From positions 498,592 through 562,591 of the forward strand of contig JAHWDD010000013.1 of NCBI GenBank assembly GCA_023897205.1: DNA of 64,000 nucleotides, read 5' to 3'. Under the pieces are notes generated by a model, which ran no database searches, was not told the origin of the DNA, and was given only the letters and a program-made list of their open reading frames with translations. Origin of the DNA: Exophiala sp. HKRS030 (Eukaryota > Ascomycota > Eurotiomycetes > Chaetothyriales > Herpotrichiellaceae). Every line of letters starts with the position of its first letter. The stretch's first letter is position 1. Shown here piece after piece: positions 12,101-24,480 of the stretch. Both the position numbers and the translations under genes were made by a program.

Positions 12101-15100
12101 AATTACTAAGCTAAGCTTTTAGTGTTAAGGGCTATAGTCTCACACTTATCTCAGAACTATGGCGCACCTAACACTTCTGTTAGGTTTCACTCTTAACTAT
12201 ATACTAATTAATCACTAAGAATATTAGCTTCTCTCTTTATTATAGTAAGATTATACTCTATTTAGTGACACTTAGGTACACTTATTAGCACTTACATTAT
12301 TAACATAACTTACCTCCTAGGTTATAAAAGCTTAGGTTCCTTATATCGTGATTTCCTCTTTCTAAGGGAAGTCCTTCTTATCTGTGTCCTTATAAATAAT
12401 GTTAATCTAGCTATATCTCTAATTATATTCCCTTTATATGTCTTCTTACTATAGAGGCATATCTACTAATGCTATTTAATCCGCGGCGTAGAGATTATAC
12501 TTAAAGAATTAGCCTATTATGGTGATAGCATTCGTAAATAAAGGGGTTAATTTAACTACTAGTGTATTGAAATCCCTATTAGAAGGAAGAATAGGTAGGT
12601 TACCTTAGCTTAATACTGCAGTGTGAAAACCAGCGAAAAGATAAGACTTATCTATAGTGATTTTATCACTCATAATTAACGCGTTAGGGCTAAATAATTT
12701 ACTTATAGCTAAGCTATGGCTAGAAGAGTGTGTTCCTAAACATTAATATAGTAAGCTTTTAGCCTAAAGAAGGGTGGCTTAAATATCTTTAAGCACTTCT
12801 CAGTTAAAGCAGGACAAGCATATAAGGGAGAAAATCCTTTCCTTAGTGAGAAGAATTAGCGATATGTCATCCATTAAATAATAGTTTAGTCATAAATTGT
12901 CCGGTAAGAAAAAGTATTCTCTATTAATTAGGCTCCTAGTAGGCTTAATACTTTAATAATGTAGGTAAGAATATAGTTAGATAAGGTTAAATTATTCTAG
13001 ATTACCACTTTATAGGTCTATTAATAATTATAATAAAAGTATAAGTACGTTTTAAGAAGTAATGTAATCTAAGCCTTAATAAGGGGATTAAGAAGGGAGT
13101 GAGAGCTCTTTAAAGGTAACTTTAGTAGGGAACCAGATTATCTTTTTTGCTTGTTCTTAGGGGAGAGTAAAGTTAGCTGTTCATTAGTGAGCTATTCCTA
13201 GAATAGGCTTATAATAATTCTAAAAAAGGAGTCTACTTAGATTGTCTTTCTAGTTTTATCCTACCCTTATTATAAGTATTCTTATATAATAAATAATAAC
13301 TTTTAGTCCTTTTATAGTTCTATTATATTATACGTTCCTATATATACGTATATAATAGGTTTTATTTATGCTAAGAGATAGTATAATATCTATTAAGAAC
13401 TTAAACGATAGGTAATCTTCAGACTAAAAATCGAGAAAAATTAATAGGAAAATTAATGAAAGCGAACGCTCTTTTCTGAAAATAATAGGCTAATTATTCC
13501 TTTGTATTCACTTATTAATTCTAATACTCTTTAAGCTCTAAGGAGAGCAGTAAGAATATCTTTTTTTATTAATAATTTATTAATAAGAGAGCCTTAAATA
13601 GAAGATAATTCCACGATATACATAAGAACTTTTAACTTTTATTATTTTAGGGGCCTTATAGGTATAACTACGCTCCTAAATAATATTTAAAGTCCTAAGA
13701 ACGGGTGAGACCTATTCGTTTTTAACGTATTAATGTAGTGCTAAGTAAAGAGTGTCACTTCTTTCACGCTAGGCCATAACTAAGATTAAGAATTTTAACG
13801 ACATTAGAAATGAGACTATTCGTGTAAAAGGCTTATAACTATCTTTTACCTTTATAGCTTCTATAGCTAGTAATGTGAGTTTAGTAAGATATTAATATCT
13901 AATGAGATTAAGAGACTAAGCTAGTATAGAGATAATCTAAGTATTAATAATTAATATCTTTAGATTCTATTAACATTAATAGAGCCCTACGCTAATTTCC
14001 TATATTATTACTTTAGCATAATACTATAGCACTCCTAGAGTTATACCCAAAATAGATTATAATTTAAACTGGTATAAATCTTAGTAGTAGCGAAGTAATG
14101 ACGCGACCTTAGCTTTATCTATATAAGAATAAAAGAGATTAAGGTAATAAAGAGATAAGGTTATATCCCTAACTGTGTTTAGAAGAGAGTACCTACGCAG
14201 ACTTTAAGATCTAAATATTTCTAAGGAGGGTAGTTATAGAATAGACTTCACATTTATAGCAGTGTCTTTATTAACTAAAAGGCTAAGACTAGTTAATTCT
14301 TTAAATGGGAGCCCTCCCTTAGTATTAACGCTAAACCATTTTATTAACCTATTTAGGTACTATGCAGATCTTCTAAGCTATAGCTTAACTTTCACAAGAC
14401 AATATAGCTAAGAAAGTATGAATAAGATCCAGATTACGCCGTTATTAAAACGAAAATTCTTAGCCACCTATAGAAAGGTTAAATGCTATCTCTTTAGAGA
14501 TAATAGGAAATATCTTTGCGCTTCTTCTTAAGTAGTTATTATACCCTACCCACTTAGTCTCTAGTCATAATAAGAAATAGCCTAGAGTTTAATTTGCTTA
14601 AGAGCTTCTACTTCGAAGTATTAAACTAGTAATCCTAAATTAGAATATTCTATAAGGGTCTAAGCGAAATGAACTATAGCTCTTAGAGAAGGCAAAAATA
14701 CAGCTTTATAAATTAATTTTCGTGTGATAGCGTAAAAGTGTTTCGAAGTTAGTGAGATTATAAATAAGTTATCATAGGTGTTACTAGTGCTATAAGGCTT
14801 AATTAATAGGTATTAAATAACCAGAAAAAGAAGTTTATGTGAGAGATTAAATAAATGTGCTATAGGGTTCATAAACTACTACAATAAAATCAGTCCTAGA
14901 ACTTATTAAATAAGGAATACTATAGGAGATAATCACATAGCTACTAATATTATCCTAGGGCACTAAGTAATATACTGTGATAATTATTACTAAAAATACC
15001 CTTTTTACTGGGTAAGACACGAATTAACAGGACTAAGTAGGACTTTAGGCAGTGCATCTTTATGCGGGAGTTTTATTAAGGTATTATCTCAATTTAGCTT

Positions 15101-18100
15101 CTTTAGTTCACGTTTCTTACTTCGCACAATCTATGAAGAAGCCTTACTTAATACTCTAGAATAACATTGCGAGAAAAGAACTATAATTTAGTGATAAATC
15201 ACTAATCATTCTTAGGAGAACTATCCTGTGCGAAGATCTAATAACCTTAACCTAAGAAAAGAAACATGCTGTAATGATAAGGATAAAGAGAAGAATAACT
15301 AATTTAATTAATGAAAACTAGCTAGTGACTAGAGTGTTAAATTATATGTGTCTCTTAGAGATTTAAGAGAAGTATTAGACTTTAAGAAAAGCATAATAAT
15401 TAAGACAAGTTTAATAGAAAATATATTTCTATCTTATCTTTACCTTATTACGTATCTCTCTCTAGCTCTACTATACTGTAGTACCTTATAGTATAGAGAT
15501 AATTTGGCAGCAATACTGTATATCATATTTATAGCTTTAAACGTTTAAGAGTACTCATTACTATTAGTGCTTATTTTTGGGTGAAATAAACATTTTATCC
15601 TGAGTTCGAAGCTCTCTATATATATTAATAGCGTGATATATATATTAACCTTTTTCTATATAAGTAATGCCTTCGAAATATCTTAGTCTAGCTTTACTAT
15701 TATAAGATATATAGAGAGTAGCATAATCTTTTAAGCCCTCTTCTTTTTAGTTTCGTAGCTCTTATTAGTAGTAGTGCTATTAAGTATATTACTATCTCAT
15801 AAATTAATAAATAACTCTATAGCTATTAATATGGCGAACACTATAGATTCTAAAATACTAAAGATAGCCCATAAAGGTAAAGACTATAGCTATAAAGATA
15901 AGAGTATAGTTACGCTATTCACACGACCTAATCTATGTAGCTATCTTATAGAGGTTCTACTTAAACGGTCTAAATCCGAGACATATACTAGTCTTATTAG
16001 TTAACTACCTATCATCGAAAATAACATTAGTTAATAAGAGCACTAACGCTCGCCAAGAGAGAAATCATGACCAAAATATTAATTGGAAAGCTTTTATGTC
16101 AAATATATTAAACGTTCTAAATACGACCTAAATCGCTAGAAAGTTTTATATGAAATCAAATGACTAGGTTATTAAGATACCGAAAATACCTAAGAATAAA
16201 GAGAAAACCTACTCTTATAAGGAACTTTAAAAGATTCATTAAAATAAAGTACACTTAGATTAATAAACTATAGTAACTACTTAATTAATATGCTTATTCA
16301 TTATTACCTTGTCAGATTAACGCCGCTTTCATTCCATAAGCCTAATTAATATATAAGTTAACTAGCTTTAGTAAAGTTAGCTAATAAGTTCTATAGCTTA
16401 GCGAAGAGAATTATTAATCATGATAACTTCTCTCTTCACATTAATTACATAAGCTAGGTTCTTCAAATAGACTAGAAGTAAGAGGTAGTGAAAGTAAAAG
16501 ATTTACATATCTTAAGTTCTAGGGAAGTAGTAGCTATTATGAAGACTAGCGATAGATAAAGATATATCTTAATCACTAAATGGCTAGTGCTTTACTATCC
16601 ACTAAAAATGTTAAGGTTTTACGAGATAAATAGGAATTTTTAATGTCTTAATGTGAATAGAATAAAGTATAGGCCTAGAGAGTGAATTTTTTAGCTACTA
16701 ACTACGAATTCCTATCTAACTCTAGGTAAATAGTATAGACTTAGTAGCGGTTACTAAATATACTATAGAATTAAATACTTTATTTAGTTCGCTTTATGTT
16801 TAACCTTTATTCTTTATCTATAGAAGGCTAAATCCGTCTTAAATACGCAGAAGTTACTATAAAACGATATCTATTATACTATAGTCTAGTGCGATATCTA
16901 ACTTAATAAGACCCTAAAATTTAGAGATAATCTCTAAGTAGGTCTCAAATTTTCTTTTAATTATCCTACTAATATCCTTATTAATTGTTTACTAATGTTA
17001 GAAAACTTAGGAATAATGTGTCTATAGATATAGACATAAATTAGTGACAAAACTTTTAGTTCATAAATTGGTTAGCTTTAAGTAAAATTGCGTTAAAGGC
17101 ACTCCTTTACTAGGTAAGAGCTATTAGAAAGGCTTTTTATCTAGGTTCACCGAATTTATATTTATTACGTAGCGATTAGCTTAGCGATCTTACTAGGATC
17201 TCGTAAAACCCTGCACAGTATATTAAAATAATAATAACCTTACTAGGAGTTTAGCTTATAGGAAGGGACTAAAAGTAATATACTAGGTCTAAAGCCTTCG
17301 ATTAGCTTAGACTAAAATCCCCTAATAGCACGCCATTTTTTGACTCTACGCCTTATGCTTTGTGGGGGCACACCCTTAAATCTTGAATCGAAGAGATAGA
17401 AGTTAACAAGATAATCCTTAATTACTATAGACGCGTCCTTATCTTAGTTTATCGCTAGGGATAGTAACCTATCACGTCATTAATATCACTTCTATATCTA
17501 GGCTAAGAAGAGAGAGTCTATACCTTTCTAAGTATCATTAGAGGCGGCCATATAAAGCTAATAGTAATGTGTAAGGTCTATTTAATTCTTTAAGCTTTAG
17601 ACTTTAGCTCTTAGTGAGTTCCTTTTTAGTAAATAACCCTATTATAGAACAAAGTTAACGAAGCTTAGTATATTATGGCGTTAAGACATACTAATTAACG
17701 TAGTTATGTCTATATCTAGTAAAAGTTATAAAGTAATATCTTATTACTTTTCTTTTAAGATAAGCGCACCCTAATTATTCGTTCCAAAACGCTTTACTAA
17801 TTCTTCTAAAGTGTGCTTCACTTTTACCTTCTTTTCATAGGAATTAAATAGTTTAATTTATATATATTCTTTTCCTTCTATTAGCGAAATATGTGCCGCG
17901 CATATTCTCTTCATTAATTATATTATTATCATAATTATTAATCCCTTCCTTCTAAGACAGTCTTTTTACTTATTATCCGCTCTTTTAATATCCTAACTAT
18001 AGCATAATATAAGCGGCATTTTGCGGTGACTAATTAGGGTGTTCTACTCCTATTAAGCACACTTAATCAGTATTTAGTCCTACTAAAATGGGACTATCAC

Positions 18101-19618
18101 TAAAATTGCGAGCTTTATATAATTCGCTAGCTACATAATAGCTTATAATTAAGTGAGAAGTTATAATAAGTTTAGTATTAGGTGAACCTAAATTATATAT
18201 AGTTAAATTATGTGTGATTAAGTGCCTTAACACTAGCGTACTTTTCCAGAAAACTCGTTCTATATAAACATTTTCTTATGGCGCTAAGCCTCTGCCTATT
18301 TTAAAGGGTTCTTAGTTATTTTCTCGCTTTAGCGGAACTTATTCTAATTAGTATAACGTTAACTATATAGAGTCTTCTAGTAATAAAGGATTAATCTTAT
18401 CTATAGAGCCTATAAATAGCCAGGTCAAAGGAGATTTAGTAGGTAAATAATGCAATCCTATTAAAGTTAAGATAATCTGCTTCTATAGCTTCTTTAGTGA
18501 AAATGTTTTTAAGAGATACTTTGCATAATAATCTTAGGGGTAGCTAGGATAAGCTCACCTTTAGGCCTTAATAGTTACTATTATCTCTATATCACAATAG
18601 AAAAACTTGGGGACTATATAAGTATAGCCAGGATATAGCGTCTTCTAGTGTAGTAGCCACTCTATTAATAATATTTATTAGCGGTTTAGTGAGAGACTTT
18701 ATACATGCTCACTCAAATGAATTCTAAAGCTCTTTTAAGCTATTAAGGGTTATACTAGGATAGATAGAAGATTCTATATCTACTTCTATAAAGGAACCGC
18801 AGTTAAGATATTTTTAATTTAGTGTATAAGTTCTAATAATAGGGTAATAATGACAGACTTCCATAAGACTAGGAATTCGGGAAGCAGCTTTTAAAAGATA
18901 AAGATATAGCGAGAGTGAGGTACTTCTCTATATAAGCTATATAGTTATTAAAGTTTAGAAAACATTATAGTCTCTACGTTAAATATGACCTAGCTTCTAA
19001 AGCGAGGTATAATCACTTAGTTAAAAAATGCTGTAATATTATCTTATTATTTTGGCTATATAGTATCACTAGATACTTCATTAAGTAGTAAATTTTTTAA
19101 GTCCTTTTAATGTTATACTATAACTATAGCTTAGGTAGACTAAGATAAGGTCTCAGTTAATACTCTACTTATTTTACTTATGTCGCACTATATTCCACTT
19201 TTATAAATTAAATATGCGAGTAACATTAGCTTTCGAAAACAACTAATATTAGGTCTAACCGTTTAACTTTGCAAGCCATTTTGAAATATAAATAAGACTA
19301 ATAAGAGCGAGAGATTTCCGTCTTTATACCACTTATTCATAGTAATTAACCAAATTAGAAGCCACTAGAAATGCTTTCTATATCGCGTTACTTTCCCTTC
19401 TCCCTAGTTAGCATTATAAAAAGTTAAGCTTAGTGCAGCACAGTAAGAATTGCATGAACTAGGGAATTAATTTGAAGTTTATATCCTATTAGGAAGGGAG
19501 AGCTAAAAGTTTACAGTGTAAATATTAGATCACGCTATAACCTGTTATCTAGTTAGGACTAATATATAGGTACTTATAATTAGGTATAGTCACAGAATAG
19601 AGGGGTAAGAAGGAAGTG
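9193..19618. other. RIP-degraded DNA with a few open patches
   Basis: About 10.4 kb of AT-rich, stop-dense sequence. Open patches remain at 10552-10773, 11523-11720 and 15774-16004. At 10552-10773 the opposite strand reads as a basic, more protein-like frame. Around 9540-9780 (plus) one frame is interrupted only at codons explicable as former CAA/CAG. None of these could be assigned to a family. They show that much of this DNA was once coding or transposon-derived. Confidence 0.45.
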
Positions 19619-19730
19619 TGAACAAGAGAGTGAGGGAGAAGAAGAGGGTATGTGTAAGGGAGAGAGTATATATATGTGTGAGGAAGAGGGTAAGGGTAAG
19701 GGTGTAAGTAAGAGAGGGTTTAAGAGAGAT
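19619..19730. repeat. Purine-rich tract
   Basis: The plus strand is almost all A and G (GAGAGTGAGGGAGAAGAAG-like) with occasional T. It marks the left edge of a less mutated block that runs to about 22.5 kb. Confidence 0.7.
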
Positions 19731-19734
19731 AGGC

Positions 19735-19817
19735 AGCGATAGAAAATTAGAAGAAAAATCGTGAAGTTAATAGATAGAGCACAAAAATGTCAATTTTTCT
19801 TCTAATTTTCTATCGCT
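19735..19817. repeat. Perfect 25-bp inverted repeat, 33-nt loop
   Basis: Bases 19735-19759 (starting AGCGATAGAAAATTAG) are the exact reverse complement of 19793-19817 (ending TTTTCTATCGCT). There is no mismatch despite the mutated surroundings. It could form a hairpin or cruciform, or be the folded ends of a tiny element. No target-site duplication was found at its edges. Confidence 0.85.
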
Positions 19818-19945
19818 ATGGGATTTAGAGGACCATATTAGTTCCTTCGTATCCTAGGGAGTTCGTTCTCTGTCGCTCTATGAGTAGCACCTATAAGGAT
19901 AGTGCATAGGATAGAAGTATTAGGCAGTTATAGTGAGCCTTAGAA

Positions 19946-20003
19946 GCCTTTATTTTGTTACTAAAATAAAGGCGTATTAACTAGGCCTATAAGAGATAGG
20001 CCT
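19946..20003. repeat. Two consecutive hairpins
   Basis: 19946-19973: an 11-bp stem GCCTTTATTTT / AAAATAAAGGC around a 6-nt loop. 19983-20003: an 8-bp stem AGGCCTAT / ATAGGCCT around a 5-nt loop, followed by a T-rich run. Both stems are perfect. Function is unknown; fungal Pol II does not use such terminators. Confidence 0.75.
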
Positions 20004-20390
20004 TTCTTTTTAACTCAGTCTATCTATAAGTTAGCTTAATATAAGAGTATAAGGTTAACTTATAAAGGTTAAGTCTCTAAGAGGCCATTCCTTGTCCAAA
20101 GGTATTAGGAACTAAAACGGGTTTCTACTTATTATACTAAGGATAACTATGTAGTATTAACACACTTATCATTTATATTATCTAGCTTAGGCTTAAAGAC
20201 TTAGAGATAACAATATAGCTTATTCTCTTACTTATATGATTTTATATCTCGCGTATATAAATAAGAGAACGATAATATTTAGTCATTATGAAGAGAAGAT
20301 ATTAAGACATTTAAGGAAGGGTTTACGTAGGAAGGAGAAAAACGAAGGGAAGAAGTTAGGAAAAGAAAGGGAAGTAAGGGTAGAGGTAGA

Positions 20391-20590
20391 AGGAAAAAGA
20401 GTGTATATAAGAGAGTAAGTGAGAGAGTGAGAGAGAGTGAGTAAGAGAGTGAGAGAGTGAGAGAGAGTGAGTGAGAGTGAGTAAGAGAGAGTGAGTAAGT
20501 GAGAGAGTAAGAGAGAGTGAGTGAGAGAGTGAGAGAGAGTGAGAGAGAGTGAGAGAGAGTGAGTGAGAGAGTGAGAGAGAGGGAAGAAGA
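20391..20590. repeat. GAGAGT/GAGT purine microsatellite
   Basis: Nearly uninterrupted (GAGAGAGT)/(GAGT) repeats with occasional A insertions. It lies inside a longer purine-rich stretch that begins near 20290. Apparent Ser/Leu-rich minus-strand frames across it are products of the repeat. Confidence 0.9.
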
Positions 20591-20638
20591 TAAGAAGAGC
20601 ATTAAGGGTAGAGAGGGAAGATACGGGCAAGACTTACA

Positions 20639-20674
20639 AAAAGTTTCTGCACCCCTAGGGGTGCGGAAACTTTT
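20639..20674. repeat. 36-bp near-perfect palindrome
   Basis: Two 18-nt arms meet with no spacer at GCACCCCT|AGGGGTGC and pair throughout except one position. The arms begin AAAAGTTTC and end GAAACTTTT. It marks the end of the purine array and the start of a normal-composition stretch (20675-21030) with no recognisable gene. Confidence 0.85.
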
Positions 20675-21030
20675 ATCAACTTTTTCTGCATTTTTGCCGT
20701 TTTGGGATGCTGAGGCTTTCTTGCACAATAACTGCAGCCTTTTGTCGCTTTTTAAGCGCGCTCCTACCCAGGAAGAACATAGTGAGGGTCCTAAAAATGC
20801 CCAGGACGACAGATAGAAGTAGCAACAAAGTGATACTTAATTTCACGTCGTTATTTCGACCTAGGAACTAAGAATTTTGACTGCTTATCCTGTTTAAGGG
20901 CGAGTCTTGGGCTTAGTTAGTTATCTTGCTGAAGAGCAAAGGTCAACGGGAAATCAAAAATTATTGATTTTACCTCCTATTTTGCACCGGAAACTGGCCG
21001 CCTCAGGGCGTTTCCGCTTGAGCAGACAGA
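20675..21030. other. Normal-composition non-coding stretch
   Basis: CpA/TpG are retained here, unlike in the flanks. A short inverted repeat (AAATCAA, 6-nt loop, TTGATTT) lies at 20951-20970. No gene was recognised. Confidence 0.45.
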
Positions 21031-21500
21031 ATAGGGTTATGTAGCTTTGGTATGTCCATCGTTTGGTCTCGTTTAGCTGCGTCCTCTGGAGACTTTATAA
21101 CGGCAATAAAGCTTATCTTCTTGGTTACGTAGCATGAGTTCTTATGTAGACAAATAGAAGTGACGTTTAGTGATTGTGAAGGAATGAGAAGGGAGGCATT
21201 AAAGGGAGAACGGGGGTAGAGGAGGGAAGGAAGGGAGCAAGGAAAGGTAGAGACAGGGAGAGGCAGGTAGGAAGAGAGAAATAGTAGAGGAAAGAAGAAA
21301 AGGGTTAAGGAGAGAGGAGAGAAGGAAGGGAGGAAGGGAGGGAGAAAGGGAAGAGGGGTTTGATCGGAGAGACAGGATGAAAATGGTAGATAGAGTGAAG
21401 TCCACATGCTCTCACACTGACCGTCCTCTGACTGTGATCTCGCACAGTACAGTACAGGATAATCACGTCCTCTCTTCCTAGAGTGGTCTCACTATTCTTG
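21031..21500. repeat. Copy A of a diverged tandem duplication, with GGAAGG-type purine array
   Basis: Unique sequence on both sides of a purine array (about 21180-21370, rich in GGAAGG and GGGAGG) is similar to the unique sequence around the GGACA array in copy B. Left matches include CTCGTTTAGCTG versus CTCGTCTAGCTG, and GTAGACAAATAGAAGTGA versus GTGGACGAACACAAGTGA. Right matches include GTGAAGTCC versus GTGAAGCCC, CTCACACTGACC versus CTCGCACTGACC, then CCTCTGAC, a GTAC-rich stretch and CCTCTCTTCCTAG versus CCCCTCTTAGG. No protein is encoded. Confidence 0.7.
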
Positions 21501-21994
21501 AAATTTGCACTAAAAGGGAATAAGCATTACTGTACTGTAGAAATCGTTGATCGGCCAAAAGCTAGAATGGCTGGGTCATGCTGTTCTCCTGGTCTTAATT
21601 CCAAATACTGTAGCAGCCGGCCATTCGAAAGTGAGTCATTTTTGCAAAGTCAATTCTCTTAGACTCAGGCTCACCTGGAGGGCAAGGTTCAACTCAAAGA
21701 GATGTCTCCCCGAAGGAGACACACAAATCCAAAATGCACCAAGGATCTAACCGTCGCAGGGTGATTTCTACTCCTCAAACGGGGTAGGATTGGAAGATTT
21801 GGCATGGTTATTACTCATCTCGTCTAGCTGTGTCTTTTGGTATTCGGTAGAGAAACATGGCCATGCCTGGTCACGTCGCTCGACTCGTGTGCTGTGGACG
21901 AACACAAGTGAAAAAGAGCTAGGAAGCATAGGCAAGTGAGAGAGAGGGGAGAAGGAGGGAGGGAGAAAGGAAGAGTGCTATGACTGAGGGAAGG

Positions 21995-22365
21995 GGACAG
22001 GACAGGACAGGACAGGACAGGACAGGACAGGACAGGACAGGACAGGACAGGACAGGACAGGACAGGACAGGACAGGACAGGACAGGACAGGACAGGACAG
22101 GACAGGACAGGACAGGACAGGNNNNNNNNNNNNNNNNNNNNNNNNNNNNNNNNNNNNNNNNNNNNNNNNNNNNNNNNNNNNNNNNNNNNNNNNNNNNNNN
22201 NNNNNNNNNNNNNNNNNNNNNAGGACAGGACAGGACAGGACAGGACAGGACAGGACAGGACAGGACAGGACAGGACAGGACAGGACAGGACAGGACAGGA
22301 CAGGACAGGACAGGACAGGACAGGACAGGACAGGACAGGACAGGACAGGACAGAACAGGACAGGA
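21995..22365. repeat. GGACA pentanucleotide microsatellite interrupted by an assembly gap
   Basis: Near-perfect GGACA repeats run on both sides of the N block. The only visible irregularity is one GAACA unit near 22353. The true array length is unknown because of the gap. Confidence 0.97.
22122..22221. other. Assembly gap (100 N)
   Basis: Exactly 100 N within the pentamer array. This is the conventional placeholder for a gap of unknown size. Confidence 0.99.
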
Positions 22366-22500
22366 TAAATGGATGGGTGAAGTGAAGCCCTAGATTCTCG
22401 CACTGACCACTTTTCGTTCCCCTCGGCCTCTGACATATGCTTGCATAAGACTGTACCGTACGAATAGAACAGTCACACCCCTCTTAGGTGTCAGCATTAT

Positions 22501-24480
22501 CTCCTACTAACTCACTTTCCCTCTTAACTATTACCTTCCCTTATTATGTACTGCCGTGACACTAGCGAAACACTCCCTTCTTTTAGTACTATGAGGTAAA
22601 AGCTAATAGTATAGTAAATTGGCTAGCCCTATTTTAGTCTTATACTGTATAGTACACTGAATCTATCTAAGTTAGTATCTCTCTGTCGTAGTCTTATATA
22701 GAGAATCTTAGAATGATAAATTCATGCTAAACATTTATCTAACATTACCGGTAGAAGGTTAGCACGCTAATAATGCACCAGCTATAACAGTAGTGTCATA
22801 ACGTTCTCTTATAAAGCAAATTAACTCTGGCACGAATGAGACCTCTATCTAAGGAGAGATAGCACTAATGCTACACACTAGGAAGAATGAGTCCTAGTTC
22901 ATGGCAGTTAGTGACGTCCATGTTAAATACGGTCTATTCCTACTGTTATAAGAGCTAAGTGACTCAATCTTAAATCGTGATATGTGTATAGGTCTTAAGT
23001 GCCTATAGAGGTCCTTAAATCCATAAAATCCTAGGTACTAATAATCTTAAGTCAGACAGGCAATAATCACCTATAACAGTATTTATGCATTGATAATATA
23101 TACGCTAGCGCTTTTAAACCGCCTTATTTATAGACTATAAGTATATTATCCTTAAGTTATATCTTATTAAGTTTAGTAGCTACTCTACTCTTAATCTTAA
23201 TAGCGGCTAAACACTAAATAGGCATGTATAGATAGAACATTAATGGTATATTCTATATCTTAATAGCTTTATTTATATCACTATCAATTAACTTAACCTT
23301 ATTAGCTAGCGCATATTCTCTTATGTTTCCATTACTAACTAGTCTGCACCGCACCATCTAAGCGATTAAGCTTAGTCTCCTTATTCTCTGTCTAGGTATA
23401 TAAGCGGATAATGTTAAGAAGTCTTATAAGGGAAGGCATTAAGTTAATAAGGAGGAGCGATTTTAAACGGAAAAGAACGCCGCGATGTAGCGGTTAGAGT
23501 CATTATATAGAGAGTATAAGTGAGAATAAGGAAAAGTAAATATGACGTGAACAGAGCGAAGGTTCTAGGGCCGAAAACGTTAAGGCGCCTAGAGATAAGT
23601 TTGTTAGAGTCGCAGTTTACTATTCTTAATAAGAGAGATAACTATCGCGGGCAAAAGCTATTAAAGAGAAAAGAGATAAGAATTAGTGACAATAAGATTT
23701 ACTAGTTACTTATTAGCGGTATTAACTGGATCTAGTGCGTTTAACAGAGAAAGACATTTTAGTTTATACTAATACTTTAATCTGCGAAGTTAATAGATAG
23801 ATTTAAATAGTGAGAGTCTTAATAAATAAAACGTTTATTAGTCTCTTAACTTCTCTACACACTCTAGAAAGCACACTTTATCATTTAACTAGTAGAAGTA
23901 AGAGATAAGGGAAGGGTAATAAAACTCATTAAGAACTTATTAAGATAATTATCAAAGGTTAATAGCGTAAGAATAGCACGTACACACATTATCAGCTAGT
24001 CTTTAGCCCTTTTAAGGATAGCTTTCAAAAGCGAACTATCTATTCAATTAAAGTCAGTTAAATATAGTTCGAAAATTATGTCGCGATAACGCATATAAAC
24101 CGGTGAGAGTAAGGCGAAATTAAAGTGATCCGTGATTGATAGTGCAGCCTATCCTTAGCCTAAATGACTAAGTGCCCTTAAGAAGTCGCATGTGACACCT
24201 AGTCTAGCCCACTTAATTAGATAACGGTGTAACTCGCCTTAGCCTACACTCTTTCCTGCGCTAATAGACCTAAAGGCTTTAACTCTTTAAGAGACTGACA
24301 TGACACTATGCTAATCGATATGAGAGCGCTTACTCTCCTCTATAACACATGTTCTCACCTAATAAAGAGGCTACGAACGTGCAGAGTCACGAATAGACTA
24401 ATCTACACGGTAAGAGCCTCAAATGACTAGGGAACGTAGAATTAATGGATTATTAACATTTTCTAGATAAATAACACGCT
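22501..24480. other. RIP-degraded DNA, no gene recognised
   Basis: AT-rich and stop-dense. A 61-codon open stretch at 23520-23705 (plus) is basic and has no recognisable motif. The right end would hold the promoter of the relic starting at 24481. Confidence 0.45.

Larger units (their letters stand above)
21783..22500. repeat. Copy B of the tandem duplication, with GGACA array
   Basis: Order and flanks match copy A, but the purine-rich centre is a GGACA pentamer array preceded by GAGGGAGGGAG-like DNA. The left flanks are offset by about 750 bp between copies and the right flanks by about 980 bp. The difference is due to the arrays and the gap. Confidence 0.7.

Noticed and set aside
15774..17420. 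One long plus frame as a large RIP-degraded gene
   Set aside because: The frame is somewhat protein-like but has very many stops and no recognisable motif order, so chance cannot be excluded.
20279..21407. Ser/Leu/Pro-rich minus-strand frames over the purine tracts
   Set aside because: Translations of GA and GGA microsatellites, not genes.
21978..22436. CPVLS / GQDRT repeat proteins over the GGACA array
   Set aside because: Open frames created by the pentamer repeat and running through the N gap.
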